From an uncultured Bacteroidales bacterium (GTDB lineage Bacteria; Bacteroidota; Bacteroidia; Bacteroidales; P3): a DNA stretch of 59,243 bases. The stretch covers positions 1-59,243 of the forward strand of contig ONFR01000013.1 in the NCBI GenBank assembly GCA_900317125.1. Reading direction: 5' to 3'. The notes under the pieces were generated by a model that was not told the origin of the DNA, did not search any database, and saw nothing but the letters and a program-made list of their open reading frames with translations. Positions within the stretch are counted from its first letter, which is position 1, and the number at the start of each line of letters is the position of its first letter. Positions 43,966 to 52,175 of the stretch are shown in pieces. A program made the translations under genes and the position numbers.

Positions 43966-43989
43966 CATGGCAAAAAAATATTTGCCATG
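43966..43989 (+). terminator. hairpin after the patatin gene
   Basis: CATGGCAAA (43966-43974) pairs exactly with TTTGCCATG (43981-43989) around AAAATA. It separates the patatin gene from the promoter of the riboswitch. Confidence 0.6.
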
Positions 43990-44003
43990 TCGGAAAATAT
44001 TTG

Positions 44004-44011
44004 TATTTTTG
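44004..44011 (+). promoter_or_regulatory. -7 promoter element upstream of the cobalamin riboswitch
   Basis: TATTTTTG, directly before the riboswitch 5' end, so the riboswitch forms the leader of this transcript. Confidence 0.6.
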
Positions 44012-44014
44012 CAT

Positions 44015-44205
44015 CCGATTTGGTCGCCGAAGGGGACTACCCCCAAGGCGTGAAAAGGGAATCAGGTGAGAATCCTGAACAGTCCCGCTGCTGTGAGCTC
44101 ATCAGAACCGCAGCCCCCAACAAAAAGCCACTGTGCGACGCCATAGTCGCATGGGAAGGCAGGGCGGCGGAGAGCGAGTCAGAAGACCTGCCAAGTCGTT
44201 GATTT
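44015..44205 (+). ncRNA. cobalamin (B12) riboswitch
   Basis: The conserved blocks are visible in order: GGGAATCAGGTGAGAATCCT (from 44058), CAGTCCCGCTGCTGTGA (44080-44096), and the B12 box AGCGAGTCAGAAGACCTGCC (44173-44192). Spacing and order match the cobalamin riboswitch class that binds adenosylcobalamin or other corrinoids. Start and end are approximate. An open reading frame across this interval is an artefact. The only gene behind it is the five-repeat surface protein starting at 44323. In Bacteroidota these elements usually turn off corrinoid uptake genes when B12 is present. Confidence 0.93.
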
Positions 44206-44322
44206 AAAGCTTTCGAGGAAAGAGCTGAAAATTGATAGCACGGCGTGTGCGTGTACGCTGTTTATCCCTTTTCACTTGTTTCATGTAGAAAGCTATTTTG
44301 TAGAGAACAACAAAATAGTTAT

Positions 44323-47300
44323 ATGATGATTAAAAAAATTACTACATTTGCGATGGGTCTGCTTCTCACGGCAGGCCTGTGGGCTCAGTCGGGCAACAAC
44401 GAGATGTTCGGTCATGCTGCCAAAGGCGGAGCCAAATCCATCACTTTTTCTGCTTCAGACATCGAGTTCTGGACGGGTACCGGAACAAACCAAGCCATCT
44501 ACGTCCTTGCATGGGACGACGACCCATACAACAACGACACCGCATTGGCTTGGGGCGTGCGCTGGAACGGCACCGCCACAGCAACGTCGCTGCTGGATAC
44601 CATTGTGGCATACGACTCGCGCTTCAGTTACACATTGAGCGGATCGCTGATGACGGATATGTCGTTCAACGACGGCACAATAAACCCTGGCTCGAGCATG
44701 AATGGCTGGTGCTATTACCACAACGGCACCTGGGGTATGTATGCATGGCCAAACCAGCCTATGAGCAACGGTGACATGATTGAAATGAGCAGCAGCTGCC
44801 TGTTTACCATGACTTCCGCTACGGCTGTCAGCAACCCCTACAATACTGACCCCGTGGACGCCACTATCGACACCAGCGACATAGTGTTTTGGGTAGGTTC
44901 AGGCAGCAATAGCGCCGTGCTGATTGTGAACTGGGGCGACCCCGACACGGCATTTGCCTGGGGCTACCGTTTCAATGGCTCCGTGACGGCTCAGACCATG
45001 GTGGACAGCATAGCCGCCGCCGACCCGAGATTCTGGACAGTAGGTTCGCCCTCGCTTAGCGGAGACATCCACTACATCCTTACAAATGGCGATACTCTAG
45101 GTCTCGTCGACGGCTCTTCCACGTCGATGGGCTACAACTTCTGGTGGACTAATATCAACGGTGTGAGTGCCGGCAGCGGCACAGCCACTACGCTCCACAA
45201 TGGCGATGTGTTCAAATATGGCGACCTGAGCGTCGGAACAGGTTGGGACCCGATGGGCACTTATTTCATGGAATATGCCTGGGAGAAGACTCCTACCCCT
45301 GCTCCCCTTCCCACTGACGACCCCGAAACTCCGGAGGATGCCACCATCGACACGAGCGACATTGTCTACTGGGTGGGCAGTGGCTCGAACAAACTGACTT
45401 TTGTGGTGAACTGGGCCGACACTGCACTGGCCTGGGGCTACCGCTTCTCGGAGGACAGCGTGACACTGAGCACGGTGATGAACAACATCGCCATGGCCGA
45501 CCCCCGCTTCAGCTACAGCGGCGAGGGAATGATAAGCGACATCAACTATGTGGAGAATGGCGACACGCTGGGTATCACTCCCGGCAACTGGTGGAACCAT
45601 CTGCTGAATGGTGTCACCTCTGCTGGTATGTTCCAGTGGATGCATGACGGCGACCTTAGCCGCTGGTTCGACCCTGTCGCCGGTGTGGTGGTGGACAGCG
45701 TGTACCACGACGACTGGGGCGGCTGGTGGGAATACATCTATGCTTTCCCGCAGACTATCACCCCCGTCAGCGAACCCGTACCTACTGACGCCACTATCAG
45801 TGCCGAAGACATTGTGTACTGGGTAGGCGAAGGCAACAACGAATTGCTGTTTGTGGTAAACTGGGCCGACACTGCCTTGGCTTGGGGTTACCGCTTCGAC
45901 GCCGACAGTGTGACGCTGAGCACAGTAATGGACGCTATTGCCCATACCGACCCCCGCTTCAGCTACAGTGGCGAGGGAATGATAAGCGACATCAACTATG
46001 TGGAGAATGGCGACACGCTGGGAATCACTCCCGGCAACTGGTGGAGCCACCTACTGAATGGTGTCACCTCGGCAGGTATGATCCAATGGATGCATAACGG
46101 CGACCTTAGCCGCTGGTTCGACCCCGCCGCCGGTGTGGTGGTGGACAGCGTGTACCACGACGACTGGGGCGGCTGGTGGGAGTACATCTATGCCTTCCCG
46201 CAACGCATCACCCCCGTTAGCCTCCCTGCACCTACCGATGCCAGCATTAGCGCAAGCGAGATTGAATACTGGATTGGCGAGGGCGACAACGAGGTCATCT
46301 TCGTGGTCAACTGGGCCGACACCGCTCTGGCCTGGGGATACCGCTTTGCCGACGACAGCGTGACGCTGGCAACCATGATGGACGACATTGTCGCCGCCGA
46401 CAGCCGCTTCAGCTACAGCGGCGAGGGGATGGTGAGCGACATCAACTATGTTGAGAATGGCGACACTCTGGGAATCACTCCCGGCAACTGGTGGGAACAC
46501 TCCATCAACGGCATCACCTCCATGGGCATGAGCCAGTGGTTCCATGATGGCGATATGAGCCGTTGGGCCGACCCCGCTGCCGGAATCGCTGTGGACAGCT
46601 TCTACTATGAGGGCTGGGGTTGGATTTACACTTACGTCTATCCTCAACATATCTACCCTGTGAGCAATCCCGAACCTGAGGAGGGTCCCTTCTGCGGTAT
46701 TGTAGGCACTGAAGGCTGCACTGCCATTGCCTTGGACGATGTCCGCATCGAAGAATGGGCCACGGGCTGCACAGTGGTGCGCGGTTCGAGCAATTTGAGC
46801 GACCCCAACGCCGCCGATGTCTCCTACGGTGATGAGTCGGCCGGTGTAGGCCCTGCCTCGACAAGCACCCTCGAGGCCGTCAGCTTGGGCGATGGCGGCA
46901 TGGCCACCCTCACCTTCGGCACCCCCATTGCCAATGGCGACGGTTTCGACTTTGCCGTGTTTGAGAACTCATTCGACGACTACTTCTTGGAGCTGGCCGT
47001 GGTAGAGGTGAGCTCTGACGGCGAGCATTTTGTCCGCTTCCCTGCCACTTCGCTCACACAGACCCGCACACAGATTGGCGGCACAGGCCGTGTGGATGCC
47101 ACCTTCATCAACAATCTGGCTGGTAAATACCGCGTGGGTTACGGCACTCCGTTCGATCTGGAAGAGCTCCGCGACAGCACCAACATCGACATCAACAATA
47201 TCACCCACGTACGAATCATTGATGTTGTGGGCAGCATCGACCCCCAATACGGTACCTACGACGCTTTCGGCCACATCATCAACGACCCCTTCCCCACACC

Positions 47301-47604
47301 CTCCCGCAGTGCCGGTTTCGACCTGGAAGGTGTGTGCGTCATGAACCAGAAACTGGGCATTGACAACCTCGAGGCTACTGCCATCACCCTCTACCCCAAC
47401 CCCGCACGCGGCCTGGTCAGCATCACGCTGAAGGCAGAAGCCGCTGGTGTTGTCACCCTCTACGACATGACAGGCCGCCAAGTGCTGACAATTCCTGTAC
47501 AGGCTGGTGCCTCCACTGTCAGCATCAACACCTCGTCCATGGCTGATGGTGTCTACATGGTGCGTTTGGGTACCAGCGTAGAGAAACTGGTGGTCCGCCA
47601 CTAA
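44323..47604 (+). CDS. T9SS surface protein with five ~150-residue repeats, under a cobalamin riboswitch
   Basis: 1093 residues from ATG 44323 (a second ATG follows at once). Signal peptide KKITTFAMGLLLTAGLWAQS. Five repeats cover about 40-790; each has SDIxxWxGxGxN, then VNWADTALAWGYRF, DPRFSYSGEGMISDINYVEN and DLSRWFDP. Repeats 3 to 5 have an exact 450-bp period. About 800-1010 is another strand-rich domain (FAVFENSFDDYFLELAVVEV, SSDGEHFVRFP, LAGKYRVGYGTPFDL), seen in many surface proteins. The end is a type A T9SS sorting domain (TLYDMTGRQVLTIPVQAG, MADGVYMVRLGTSVEKLVVR). Control by the riboswitch suggests a corrinoid-related surface role, analogous to but not homologous by eye with BtuG/BtuH lipoproteins. 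No btuB or corrinoid-synthesis gene is adjacent. Confidence 0.85.
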   Translation: MMIKKITTFAMGLLLTAGLWAQSGNNEMFGHAAKGGAKSITFSASDIEFWTGTGTNQAIYVLAWDDDPYNNDTALAWGVRWNGTATATSLLDTIVAYDSRFSYTLSGSLMTDMSFNDGTINPGSSMNGWCYYHNGTWGMYAWPNQPMSNGDMIEMSSSCLFTMTSATAVSNPYNTDPVDATIDTSDIVFWVGSGSNSAVLIVNWGDPDTAFAWGYRFNGSVTAQTMVDSIAAADPRFWTVGSPSLSGDIHYILTNGDTLGLVDGSSTSMGYNFWWTNINGVSAGSGTATTLHNGDVFKYGDLSVGTGWDPMGTYFMEYAWEKTPTPAPLPTDDPETPEDATIDTSDIVYWVGSGSNKLTFVVNWADTALAWGYRFSEDSVTLSTVMNNIAMADPRFSYSGEGMISDINYVENGDTLGITPGNWWNHLLNGVTSAGMFQWMHDGDLSRWFDPVAGVVVDSVYHDDWGGWWEYIYAFPQTITPVSEPVPTDATISAEDIVYWVGEGNNELLFVVNWADTALAWGYRFDADSVTLSTVMDAIAHTDPRFSYSGEGMISDINYVENGDTLGITPGNWWSHLLNGVTSAGMIQWMHNGDLSRWFDPAAGVVVDSVYHDDWGGWWEYIYAFPQRITPVSLPAPTDASISASEIEYWIGEGDNEVIFVVNWADTALAWGYRFADDSVTLATMMDDIVAADSRFSYSGEGMVSDINYVENGDTLGITPGNWWEHSINGITSMGMSQWFHDGDMSRWADPAAGIAVDSFYYEGWGWIYTYVYPQHIYPVSNPEPEEGPFCGIVGTEGCTAIALDDVRIEEWATGCTVVRGSSNLSDPNAADVSYGDESAGVGPASTSTLEAVSLGDGGMATLTFGTPIANGDGFDFAVFENSFDDYFLELAVVEVSSDGEHFVRFPATSLTQTRTQIGGTGRVDATFINNLAGKYRVGYGTPFDLEELRDSTNIDINNITHVRIIDVVGSIDPQYGTYDAFGHIINDPFPTPSRSAGFDLEGVCVMNQKLGIDNLEATAITLYPNPARGLVSITLKAEAAGVVTLYDMTGRQVLTIPVQAGASTVSINTSSMADGVYMVRLGTSVEKLVVRH
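45340..46660 (+). repeat. three near-identical tandem units with a 450-bp period
   Basis: The block GGCGAGGGAATGATAAGCGA appears at 45520 and 45970, and in slightly changed form at 46420, exactly 450 bp apart. Long stretches of units 3 and 4 are almost the same at the DNA level, including synonymous sites, which points to recent duplication or gene conversion. Two more diverged units lie upstream at about 44450-45320. Confidence 0.8.
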
Positions 47605-47640
47605 AGAAACAGAAAGTCTCATTATCAACCATTAATGCCG

Positions 47641-47670
47641 AGCGGTCGCTCGTGAGAGCGACCGCTTATT
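47641..47670 (+). terminator. hairpin terminator between the B12-controlled gene and nrdD
   Basis: AGCGGTCGCTC (47641-47651) pairs exactly with GAGCGACCGCT (47656-47666) around GTGA, followed by TATTTA. It should separate the riboswitch-controlled transcript from nrdDG, though readthrough cannot be excluded. Confidence 0.65.
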
Positions 47671-47713
47671 TACTGAAAGATTGTAGTAAGCAGCACAACA
47701 ACAGATACATCTT

Positions 47714-49804
47714 ATGGAAACAGTTCCCTTTAGCATTACCAAGCGCGACGGCCAGCAGGTACGCTTCTCGTTGGACAAGATTATGAATGCCATCATCAAG
47801 GCATTCCAGTCGGTGGAGGAGCCGGTGGACTTGTCCACCCTCAACAAGATTATCACCCATCTGGACATCCACGACGGCATCACCGTTGAGGACATCCAAA
47901 ACCAGGTGGAGGTGGCTCTGATGAAGGAGGGACACTACCGTGTGGCCAAATCGTTCATGCTCTACCGTCAAAAGCACACCGAAGACCGTGAGACAATGGA
48001 GAAGCTGAACTTCCTGGTGGACTACTGCAAAGCCGAAAACGCCGCCACAGGCAGCAAGTACGATGCCAATGCCAATGTGGAGCACAAGAACATCGCCACA
48101 CTGATTGGCGAGCTTCCCAAGGCCAGCTTCATCCGTCTTAACCGCCGTCTGCTCACCGACCGCATCAAGAAGATGTATGGCAAGGAACTGGCCATGCAGT
48201 ATCTGGACTTGCTCACTCACCATTTTATCTATAAAAACGACGAGACTTCGCTGGCCAACTATTGTGCCAGCATCACCATGTATCCTTGGCTTATCGGGGG
48301 TACGGCTTCCATCGGCGGCAACTCCAAGGCTCCGACCAACCTGAAGAGCTTCTGCGGCGGCTTTGTCAATATGGTCTTTATGGTCTCCAGCATGCTGAGC
48401 GGGGCCTGCGCCACACCCGAGTTCCTGATGTATCTAAACTATTTCCTCGGGCTGGAATACGGCCGGGAGTACTGGAAGGAACCCAACCGGGTTGTAGACC
48501 TCTCCGTTAAGCAGCGCACCATCGACAAGATGATTACCGACTGCTTTGAGCAGATAGTATACACGTTGAACCAGCCAACCGGTGCCCGCAACTACCAAGC
48601 GGTGTTCTGGAACATCTCCTACTACGACCGCTACTATTTCAACAGCCTTTTCGGCGACTTTGTTTTCCCCGATGGGAGCAAACCCGACTGGGACGGACTG
48701 TCGTGGCTGCAGAAACGGTTCATGAAATGGTTCAACAAAGAGCGCACCAAGTCCCTGCTCACCTTCCCCGTGGAGACCATGGCCCTCTTGACAGAAAACG
48801 GTGAATGCCGCGACAGCGAATGGGCAGACTTTACGGCCGAGATGTATTCCGAAGGGCATTCCTTCTTCACCTATCTGAGCGACAACGCCGACTCGCTCTC
48901 CTCGTGCTGCCGTCTGCGCAACGAGATTACCGACAACGAGTTCAGCTACACACTCGGTGCCGGTGGCGTGTCGACAGGCTCCAAGAGCGTGCTGACGGTC
49001 AACCTGAACCGCTGCATCCAGTATGCCGTGAGCAACAACATCCCCTACATCAAATATCTCTCCGACATTGTCGACCTCTGCCATAAGGTACAGATTGCCT
49101 ATAATGAGAATCTCAAGGAGCTGCAAAGCCACGGCATGCTGCCCCTCTTCGATGCAGGCTATATCAATATCAACCGGCAGTACCTCACCATCGGTGTCAA
49201 CGGACTGGTAGAGGGTGCCGAGTTCCTTGGCATCCCCATCAACGACAACGACCAGTATCGCGACTATGTGCAGTCGGTGCTCGGCGTGGTGGAGAAGTAC
49301 AACAAGCAGTATCGCACCAACGAACTGATGTTCAACTGCGAGATGATTCCCGCCGAGAACGTCGGCGTGAAACATTCCAAGTGGGACAAAGAGGACGGCT
49401 ATTTTGTGCCGCGCGACTGCTACAACAGCTACTTCTACATCGTCGAGGACGACTCCCTCACCATCCTCGACAAGTTCCGCCTGCACGGAGCCCCCTATAT
49501 TCAGCACCTCACCGGCGGCAGTGCCCTGCACCTCAATCTGGACGAACACCTCTCCAAGGAGCAGTATCGCCAGCTGCTGCGCGTAGCTGCAACCGAAGGG
49601 TGCAACTATTTCACCTTCAATGTGCCCAACACCATCTGCAACGACTGTGGTCATATCGATAAAAGGTACTTGAAAGAGTGTCCCGTTTGCCACAGCAAGA
49701 ATGTGGACTACATGACCCGCATCATCGGCTACCTGAAACGCATCAGCAACTTCTCACAAGGCCGCCAGGAGGAGGCCCGCCGACGCTACTACCACAATGC
49801 TTAA
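47714..49804 (+). CDS. nrdD: anaerobic ribonucleoside-triphosphate reductase
   Basis: 696 residues. N-terminal ATP-cone (about 1-90; ITKRDGQQVRFSLDKIMNAI, IKAF). The catalytic core has NPWLIG-type PWLIGGTASIGGNSKAPTNL and LSSCCRLRNEI. The C-terminal zinc site is CNDCGHIDKRY with CPVCHSKN, and the glycyl radical site is TRIIGYLKR near the end. This class III enzyme reduces NTPs to dNTPs under anoxia and needs NrdG. Full length. It overlaps nrdG by 8 bp. There is no TAnnTTTG in the 110 bp before it. Confidence 0.96.
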   Translation: METVPFSITKRDGQQVRFSLDKIMNAIIKAFQSVEEPVDLSTLNKIITHLDIHDGITVEDIQNQVEVALMKEGHYRVAKSFMLYRQKHTEDRETMEKLNFLVDYCKAENAATGSKYDANANVEHKNIATLIGELPKASFIRLNRRLLTDRIKKMYGKELAMQYLDLLTHHFIYKNDETSLANYCASITMYPWLIGGTASIGGNSKAPTNLKSFCGGFVNMVFMVSSMLSGACATPEFLMYLNYFLGLEYGREYWKEPNRVVDLSVKQRTIDKMITDCFEQIVYTLNQPTGARNYQAVFWNISYYDRYYFNSLFGDFVFPDGSKPDWDGLSWLQKRFMKWFNKERTKSLLTFPVETMALLTENGECRDSEWADFTAEMYSEGHSFFTYLSDNADSLSSCCRLRNEITDNEFSYTLGAGGVSTGSKSVLTVNLNRCIQYAVSNNIPYIKYLSDIVDLCHKVQIAYNENLKELQSHGMLPLFDAGYININRQYLTIGVNGLVEGAEFLGIPINDNDQYRDYVQSVLGVVEKYNKQYRTNELMFNCEMIPAENVGVKHSKWDKEDGYFVPRDCYNSYFYIVEDDSLTILDKFRLHGAPYIQHLTGGSALHLNLDEHLSKEQYRQLLRVAATEGCNYFTFNVPNTICNDCGHIDKRYLKECPVCHSKNVDYMTRIIGYLKRISNFSQGRQEEARRRYYHNA

Positions 49805-50270
49805 ATACCTCAACACTGACATTGTCTTTCAAGAGGTGCCAGACGAGACCTCGCTGGCCATCAACATCACAGGGTGTCCCTGTAGGTGTCCAGGCTGCCA
49901 CAGCCCCTACTTGTGGGCTGATACCGGCAGGCCTCTTGATGCCAATGCCATAGACTGCCTGATGGCGGAACATGGCAAGAGCATCACCTGCATCTGTTTC
50001 ATGGGCGGCGACGCCGCACCACACGAGGTGGCTGACTTGGCAGCATACGTCCATCGGCGTTATCCCCAACACAAAGTGGCGTGGTACAGTGGCCGGCAGT
50101 ACATCCCCCACTACATAGACAAACAGCAGTTCGACTACATCAAGGTAGGCCCCTACATCGCCCACCTCGGCCCCCTGCAGTCGTCCCTCTGCAACCAGCA
50201 CATGCTCAAACGCCAACCCGACGGCACTTTCACCGACATCACATCCCATTTCCAGAGGAAAGAAGCCTGA
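49797..50270 (+). CDS. nrdG: anaerobic ribonucleotide reductase activating enzyme (radical SAM)
   Basis: 157 residues. The iron-sulphur motif CxxxCxxC is in NITGCPCRCPGCHSPYLW. CICFMGGDAAPHEVADLAAY corresponds to the GGE-like SAM-binding region. KVAWYSGRQYIPHYIDKQQF and DYIKVGPYIAHLGPLQSSLC complete the family pattern. It forms the glycyl radical on NrdD. Start overlaps the nrdD stop by 8 bp, so translation is coupled. Confidence 0.95.
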   Translation: MLKYLNTDIVFQEVPDETSLAINITGCPCRCPGCHSPYLWADTGRPLDANAIDCLMAEHGKSITCICFMGGDAAPHEVADLAAYVHRRYPQHKVAWYSGRQYIPHYIDKQQFDYIKVGPYIAHLGPLQSSLCNQHMLKRQPDGTFTDITSHFQRKEA

Positions 50271-50467
50271 GTGGACGATAGTCATGGAGAGCATGATTTT
50301 GCAATACCCGAGCCGAAAATGGATCAATATGGATACTGCCATCAGCATGTGTCAAAGTTAAAGTCTGTTAAATCCTTATTCACGGTTTCCTTTATTCACT
50401 GTGTTACTTACCCCGAGGTGCCTAGCTAACTCCCGGGTACCTTCTTGTGGGGTCTTGGGAAAGTATG

Positions 50468-50475
50468 TAATTTTG
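50468..50475 (+). promoter_or_regulatory. -7 promoter element for the cupin gene
   Basis: TAATTTTG, 31 nt before the ATG at 50507; this is the start of a new transcript after nrdG. Confidence 0.6.
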
Positions 50476-50506
50476 CACCGTCAAAACAAATTAAACAACG
50501 GTTATT

Positions 50507-50962
50507 ATGAAACAGATTGAGAAAATCAGCACTGGCAAGAATTATGCCGCAGTAAATGTTGGGAAAATGAACGAGATAATCGAGCACGAGCTTCCTATGG
50601 GACCCGACGTCACCATCAAGGGTAAAGTGTTCGCAGGACAGGCCGTCGGTGCCACAGGCAGCGAATTGTCGTTCCAGACCTTGGTCCCCGGTCAGGACAG
50701 TGGTTTCCTCCACACCCACAAAACCCACGAGGAACTCTACATCATTTTGAAAGGCGAAGGACACTATCAGGTGGACGGTGAAGTATTTCCCGTCAGCGAG
50801 GGTGCCATTATCCGAGTGTCACCCGAAGGAAAGCGTGCGCTGAAGAACACCAGCAACGAAAACCTTACAATGCTCTGCATCCAGTACAAGGCAAACTCCT
50901 TCACCGAGGCCGACAGCCCGATGACAGACGGCGAAATCCTGCAGGAAAAGCTTACTTGGTAA
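50507..50962 (+). CDS. cupin domain protein
   Basis: 151 residues. The cupin metal motif 1 is GFLHTHKTHEELYIILKGEG (H-x-H...E) and motif 2 is around EVFPVSEGAIIRVSPEGKRA. Family members bind a metal and act as enzymes or sensors; no substrate is evident. The last 25 residues (DSPMTDGEILQEKLTW) are typical of stand-alone cupins near redox or quinone-response regulators. It precedes the HxlR regulator by 114 bp, with an inverted repeat and a promoter between them, so it is probably a separate unit perhaps controlled by that regulator. Confidence 0.85.
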   Translation: MKQIEKISTGKNYAAVNVGKMNEIIEHELPMGPDVTIKGKVFAGQAVGATGSELSFQTLVPGQDSGFLHTHKTHEELYIILKGEGHYQVDGEVFPVSEGAIIRVSPEGKRALKNTSNENLTMLCIQYKANSFTEADSPMTDGEILQEKLTW

Positions 50963-50977
50963 GCGGTGAAAAGTGAG

Positions 50978-51033
50978 AATTGAAAAGTGAAAACTGAAAA
51001 CCGGGCGACTCCATTTCGTTTCACTTTTCAATT
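50978..51033. repeat. 15-bp inverted repeat between cupin and HxlR genes
   Basis: AATTGAAAAGTGAAA (50978-50992) pairs exactly with TTTCACTTTTCAATT (51019-51033) around a 26-nt loop. Related motifs (GGTGAAAAGTGAGA) lie just 5'. It is AT-rich and may end cupin transcription or be an interspersed repeat; it also overlaps the region where HxlR might bind its own promoter. Confidence 0.5.
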
Positions 51034-51048
51034 TTCATTTTTTATTTG

Positions 51049-51056
51049 TATCTTTG
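51049..51056 (+). promoter_or_regulatory. -7 promoter element for hxlR-macro-sirtuin
   Basis: TATCTTTG, 20 nt before the ATG at 51077. It is the only clear promoter before the three overlapping genes. Confidence 0.65.
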
Positions 51057-51076
51057 CACATTCAAAATACATCGAT

Positions 51077-51451
51077 ATGACCAAGGACTTCATCAAAGAC
51101 CCCATTTTCCCCGAATGCCCCATCCGCAATGTGCTGGCACGCATCGGCGGCAAATGGACGCTGGCAGTAATCTATACACTGGGCGGCAGTGAGACACCGT
51201 TGCGATTCAAGGACATTGAGCGGGCCAACCCCGACTGCTCTCAGAAAATGCTCACACAGACCCTCCGCGGACTGGAGGCCGACGGCCTCATCTGCCGTAC
51301 TGTCTATCCCGAAATGCCACCACGCGTGGAGTACGCCCTCACCGAGCGCGGACGCTCGTTCCTCCCCGTCATGCGCCAGTTACTCGATTGGGCATACCAC
51401 AACCTCCACGACATCATCAGCGACCGCGAGAAATACCCTGAACAGAATTGA
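51077..51451 (+). CDS. HxlR/DUF24-family winged-helix regulator
   Basis: 124 residues from ATG 51077. HxlR signature: CPIRNVLARIGGKWTLAVIY, LRFKDIERANPDCSQKMLTQ, TLRGLEADGLICRTVYPEMP and PRVEYALTERGRSFLPVM. A single Cys at residue 14 is at the place used as thiol redox sensor in relatives such as HypR, so a response to electrophiles or oxidants is likely by family analogy. It is the first gene of the macrodomain-sirtuin operon; its stop falls within the possible extended start of the macrodomain gene. Confidence 0.88.
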   Translation: MTKDFIKDPIFPECPIRNVLARIGGKWTLAVIYTLGGSETPLRFKDIERANPDCSQKMLTQTLRGLEADGLICRTVYPEMPPRVEYALTERGRSFLPVMRQLLDWAYHNLHDIISDREKYPEQN

Positions 51452-51479
51452 GAATATCGACTTCTGCATCCGTTATCTG

Positions 51480-52175
51480 ATGCGGCAGAACAATGTCGAG
51501 GCGGAGATTCCAGCCACCTTGGCCGAGAAGCAACGGCTGTTGCGGGCATTAAGCAACATCTGGGAGCCGCAACCGCTGAGCGATGTATTTTTTGCCGCAC
51601 AAGATGCAGAACTACAAGCACAACTGAAAGACAAAGGCGTGGTGGAAAATGCAGGAAACCTTTGGCAGGGGGACATCACACGACTCCAAGTCGATGCCAT
51701 CGTCAACGCTGCCAACAGTCAAGGTCTCGGCTGCTGGCATCCATTGCACGCCTGTATCGACAACGCCATTCATTCGGCAGCTGGACTCCAACTAAGGCAA
51801 CAATGCAACGATACCCTTCAAGGCGGCATGATTGCCACCGGCGAAGCCATCATTACGCCTGGCTACAATCTGCCATGCAAGTATGTCATTCACACCGTGG
51901 GGCCTATTATCCCCGATGGCATCCCTACCTCCCTGCAAGAGGAGCAACTGGCGGCATGCTACCACACTTGTTTGCGTCTCGCCGAAATGAACGGCTGCCA
52001 CTCAATAGCCTTCTGCTGCATCTCCACCGGCGAGTTCCGCTTTCCCAATAAGCGTGCCGCCGAGATTGCAATCAACACAGTAAAACAATCACACAATAAC
52101 ACAATCAAGGTTGTGTTTAACGTCTTCAAGGACATCGACTATGACATCTACAGCAAGTTACTCGGAAAGAATTAG
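51480..52175 (+). CDS. zinc-type macrodomain protein (ADP-ribosyl hydrolase)
   Basis: 231 residues from ATG 51480. The frame is open further upstream and reads IENIDFCIRYL before this Met, similar to family N-termini, so the real start may be a rare ATT at 51447 that overlaps the hxlR stop. The macrodomain is clear: VENAGNLWQGDITRLQVDAI, VNAANSQGLGC, then WHPLHACIDNAIHSAAGLQL and CNDTLQGGMIATGEAIITPG, YVIHTVGPI, IAFCCISTGEFRFPNKRAAE. The Cys/His set in GCWHPLHACIDN is the zinc site of the SAV0325-like class. Such proteins remove ADP-ribose, in Firmicutes from a lipoyl carrier modified by SirTM. It overlaps the sirtuin gene by 35 bp. Confidence 0.92.
   Translation: MRQNNVEAEIPATLAEKQRLLRALSNIWEPQPLSDVFFAAQDAELQAQLKDKGVVENAGNLWQGDITRLQVDAIVNAANSQGLGCWHPLHACIDNAIHSAAGLQLRQQCNDTLQGGMIATGEAIITPGYNLPCKYVIHTVGPIIPDGIPTSLQEEQLAACYHTCLRLAEMNGCHSIAFCCISTGEFRFPNKRAAEIAINTVKQSHNNTIKVVFNVFKDIDYDIYSKLLGKN

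Noticed and set aside
43957..44202. An 81-residue open frame over the riboswitch
   Set aside because: It overlaps the conserved blocks of the cobalamin riboswitch and has no protein-like features.
45097..46050. A 317-residue minus-strand open frame with internal repeats
   Set aside because: Its repeats are only the reverse complement of the 450-bp units of the plus-strand surface protein.
48434..49693. A 419-residue open frame on the minus strand opposite nrdD
   Set aside because: Same type of antisense shadow; NrdD is intact and recognisable on the plus strand with its zinc and glycyl radical sites.
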